Of a stretch of 64,000 nt of DNA, positions 61,625-64,000 are shown piece by piece. The DNA comes from Bog-756 sp963769905 (GTDB lineage: Bacteria; Actinomycetota; Acidimicrobiia; Acidimicrobiales; RAAP-2). Location: assembly GCA_963769905.1 (NCBI GenBank), contig CAVYNG010000001.1, forward strand, positions 558,001 to 622,000, read 5' to 3'. The notes beneath the pieces are model-generated. The model ran no database searches, was not told the DNA's origin, and saw only the letters and a list, made by a program, of their open reading frames with translations. Both the position numbers and the translations under genes were made by a program. The first letter of the stretch is position 1, and the number at the start of each line of letters is the position of its first letter.

Positions 61625-62532
61625 CGCCCCCTGCCGTACCAGTCGGAGAGCTTCCGGCCGCAGATCCGCTCGTAGGCCTCGACGTAACGCGACGAGGTCT
61701 CCGAAACGATGTCGTCGGGGAGCGGAGGAGGCGGGGGCTTCTTCTCCCACCGCGAGGCCTCGAGCCAGTCGCGCAGCGGCTGTTTGTCGAACGACGGCGG
61801 GTTGGTGCCGGGCGCACAATTGTCCGCCGGCCAGAACCGAGACGAGTCGGGGGTCAGCACCTCGTCGCAGAGGGAGAGCGCCCCGTCGATGTAACCGAGC
61901 TCGAACTTGGTGTCGCAGATCACGATGCCCTGTTCCTCGGCCCTCACCGCGGCCCGGCGGTAGGCGGCGAGGCAGAGCTCGGCCGCGGCATCGGCGGCTT
62001 CCTTCCCGACCAGCTCGGCAGCCTCTTCCATCCCGATGTTGAGGTCGTGTCCCTCGGTGGCCTTGGTCGAGGGGGTGAAGATCGGCTCGGGCAACCGGTC
62101 CGCGTGGCGCAACCCCTTCGGCATCGGCATCCCGTGGACGGTCCCCTCGCGCTCGTACTCCTTGTACGCCGAGCCGGCGAGGTAGCCGCGGACGATGCAC
62201 TCGATGTCGAGCATCTCGGCCCGACGTACCAGCATCGAGCGGCCGGCGAGCCACTCGAGGCCCCCGGGAAGGAGCGCCGCCGCGGCCGGGAAGTTGGCCA
62301 CGTCCGCGCTGATCAGGTGGTTGGGCGCGAGATCCGACAGCGCCTCCAGCCAGTAGTCGCTCATCGCGGTGAGCACCCGGCCCTTTTCGGGGATCGGCTC
62401 GGCCATGATCACGTCGAACGCCGAAATGCGGTCCGAGGCCACCATCAACAGGCAGCTGCCTCCCGCGTCGTAGAGCTCACGCACCTTCCCCGACTGGATG
62501 AGGGCGAGCGGATCGCTGATCGACGAGGTCAT
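61621..62532 (-). CDS. purC: SAICAR synthetase
   Basis: Joins CAIR and aspartate (ATP-dependent). It has 303 residues: IQSGKVRELYDAGGSCLLMV, ASDRISAFDVIMAEPIPEKG, CIVRGYLAGSAYKEY, ICDTKFELGYIDG and PDSSRFWPADN, the complete family pattern. The ATG at 62532 overlaps the purB stop (ATGA). Confidence 0.95.
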   Translation of the reverse strand: MTSSISDPLALIQSGKVRELYDAGGSCLLMVASDRISAFDVIMAEPIPEKGRVLTAMSDYWLEALSDLAPNHLISADVANFPAAAALLPGGLEWLAGRSMLVRRAEMLDIECIVRGYLAGSAYKEYEREGTVHGMPMPKGLRHADRLPEPIFTPSTKATEGHDLNIGMEEAAELVGKEAADAAAELCLAAYRRAAVRAEEQGIVICDTKFELGYIDGALSLCDEVLTPDSSRFWPADNCAPGTNPPSFDKQPLRDWLEASRWEKKPPPPPLPDDIVSETSSRYVEAYERICGRKLSDWYGRGR

Positions 62533-63841
62533 GGGTCGAGCTCCTCCAATGCGTCGGTGAACCGGTGGACATGGCGCAGCGTACGGGACAGGTCGAACGC
62601 CTCGTCGAGCGACGGCGGGCGGCAGCGTGACCTCGGGATCCGAGTCGAGCACCTCGCGGAAGGAGCGTCCCTCCTCCCAGGCCGCCCGGGCATCGCGCTG
62701 CACGATGCGATAGGCCGCGTCGCGGTCGATGCCCCCTCGCACCAGCGCGAGGAGCACCGATTGGCTGAACACGAGACCGTGGCTCCCCTCGAGCAGGGTG
62801 GCGAGGGCGCGCTCGGGATGGACCACCAACCCCTCGACGAGACCGGTGACCTTCTGGAGCATGTAGAGGGTGAGCATCGAGGCATCCGGGAGCACCACCC
62901 GCTCGACCGAGCTGTGGGAGATGTCGCGCTCGTGCCAGAGCGCGACGTCCTCGAGCCCCGCCGACAGGTAGCCGCGCAGGACTCGTGCGAGACCGGAGAG
63001 CCGCTCCGACAGGATCGGGTTGCGCTTGTGGGGCATCGCGGAGCTGCCCTTCTGCCCGGGCGCGAAGGGCTCCTCGACCTCGCCGAGCTCACTGCGCGCG
63101 AGGTGGCGCACCTCGGTGGCGATCGACTCGACGGTGGTGCCGACCGCCGCGCACACGTAGAGGTACTCGGCGTGCCGGTCGCGTGCGACCACCTGGGTGG
63201 CGGGCACCGGGGTGAGCCCGAGCGCGCGGCAGACGTGGGACTCGACCCTCGGGTCGATGTTCGAGTAGGTCCCGACCGCGCCGGAGAGCTTCCCGACCGC
63301 CACCCGCTCGCGCGCGCGGCGCAGACGCTCGAGATCGCGGCCGGCCTGGAGAGCCCAGAGCGAGAACTTGGCGCCGAAGGTGGTCGGCTCGGCGTGCATC
63401 CCGTGGGTGCGGCCGGTCACCGGGGTGTCGATGCACTCGAAGGCACGTGCCTCGAGCGCCCCGACCAGCTGTGCAGCGGCGCCGATCAAGCTGATCCGCC
63501 GCCTCGGTCAGCGTCGCGCAGAGCGCGGTGTCGACCACGTCCGACGAGGTCAGTCCGTAGTGGATCCACGAGCCCTCCGGCGCGCCGATCGCCGCCTGCA
63601 CGACGTCGACGAAGGCCGCCACGTCGTGGTCGGTGACCCGTTCGCGTTCGGCCACCGCCTCGACGAAGGCATCGTCGACCTTCGGCGCGCGCGCCCGGCA
63701 CGCGGCGGCCGCCTCCGCGGGGACCGTGCCGATCTCGGCCCATCCCTCGGTCGCCAGCAGCTCGACCTCGAGCCAGGTGGCGAACCGGGCGCGGTCGGCG
63801 AAGAGGTCGGCCATCTCGGCGGGCGCGTACCGCGGGATCAC
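62529..63841 (-). pseudogene. purB: Adenylosuccinate lyase, reading frame broken twice
   Basis: Cleaves SAICAR and adenylosuccinate. Three pieces in different frames add up to a full enzyme: VIPRYAPAEMADLFADRARF to TEAADQL; then LIGAAAQLVGALEARAFE through GQKGSSAMPHKRNPILSERL (signature loop) to DPEVTLPP; then SLDEAFDLSRTLRHVHRF to the stop. Each join needs removal of one base: a T of CTTGATC at about 63488, and a C of a CCC run at 62617-62619. The total then equals 437 codons. GTG 63841 overlaps the purD stop; the end overlaps purC. As purB is normally essential, sequence error is more likely than true decay. Confidence 0.88.
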
Positions 63842-64000
63842 CGTCCGACCCCCTGTCTCACCCGCTCGCGGCGCGCTCCGCTCGCCGCTGCCGCGATGTC
63901 GGAACGCATCTGCATCCCCGGCCAATGGATCACCGATGCCCCCCGGTACGCACGCGCACGTGCGGCGGCGATCGACGGCCCGACACCGGTCACCCCGAGC
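63838..64000 (-). CDS. purD: Phosphoribosylamine-glycine ligase, C-terminal end only
   Basis: The last 53 codons, open to the window edge. LGVTGVGPSIAAARARAYRG and HWPGMQMRSDIA match the C-terminus of GAR synthetase (usual pattern TLxEAxxxAYxxxxxIxFxGxxYRxDI). The stop overlaps the purB start, placing purD first in the visible purD-B-C-S-Q operon. Confidence 0.85.
   Translation of the reverse strand, partial: LGVTGVGPSIAAARARAYRGASVIHWPGMQMRSDIAAAASGARRERVRQGVGR

Overview
The window is GC-rich, actinobacterial chromosomal DNA. Overlapping ATGA/GTGA gene junctions, GTG and TTG starts, a ctaB/ctaA heme-A pair, a ClpS-DUF2017 pair, an LAxTG/class-E-type sortase system, and a secreted protein with tandem 'GYWLVASDGGIFSYGDA' repeats point to the Acidimicrobiia. 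The class assignment is inference from family knowledge; no rRNA is present.

Layout. 1-6.6 kb: housekeeping genes (partial serS, an ABC-2 exporter, TlpA-ctaB, ctaA-clpS-DUF2017, and tRNAs Glu, Asp and Phe). 6.6-12.8 kb: a GNAT/FAD-oxidase pair downstream of a frameshifted AfsR-type regulator, then about 0.9 kb without a convincing gene. 12.8-20.1 kb: a beta-propeller lipoprotein, an ECF sigma factor with a membrane partner, a methyltransferase, an aldehyde dehydrogenase and a patatin. 20.3-24.9 kb: purF-purM-pyrE, a PHP phosphoesterase and a HicA-like protein. 24.9-32.3 kb: arsenic genes on both sides of purL (arsR, arsI/cadI, aquaporin, disulfide reductase; then arsC opposite an ArsR-ArsC fusion). 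32.4-59.3 kb: a phosphate-uptake and cell-surface region. 59.4-64 kb: a small lipoprotein, a conserved hypothetical, and purD-purB-purC-purS-purQ, with purD cut by the window edge.

The most interesting part is 32-59 kb. A minus-strand run holds pstC, pstA, two phosphate-binding-like proteins ending in LAFTG-membrane helix-Arg tails, pstB, an anchored beta-domain protein and a class E-like sortase. Next to it lie five secreted proteins carrying seven copies of one roughly 150-residue domain (signature QNDF[ST]KPH[IL]FSAPF, two cysteine pairs), which I suggest has a neocarzinostatin-like fold. They are combined with TIG, Ig-like, beta-helix or propeller repeats. Four genes here share an unusual promoter: 3-6 direct repeats of an 11-nt GTNAY-type unit (the layout of a PhoB/PhoP box) at a fixed spacing from a TTGACW element. 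A fifth copy of the promoter sits in front of a gene relic. The simplest reading is a phosphate-starvation-induced, partly sortase-anchored surface system.

Reading frames are broken in purB (two single-base insertions) and in the AfsR-type regulator (one frameshift). Because purB is normally essential and the breaks are single bases, sequencing or assembly error is a serious possibility.
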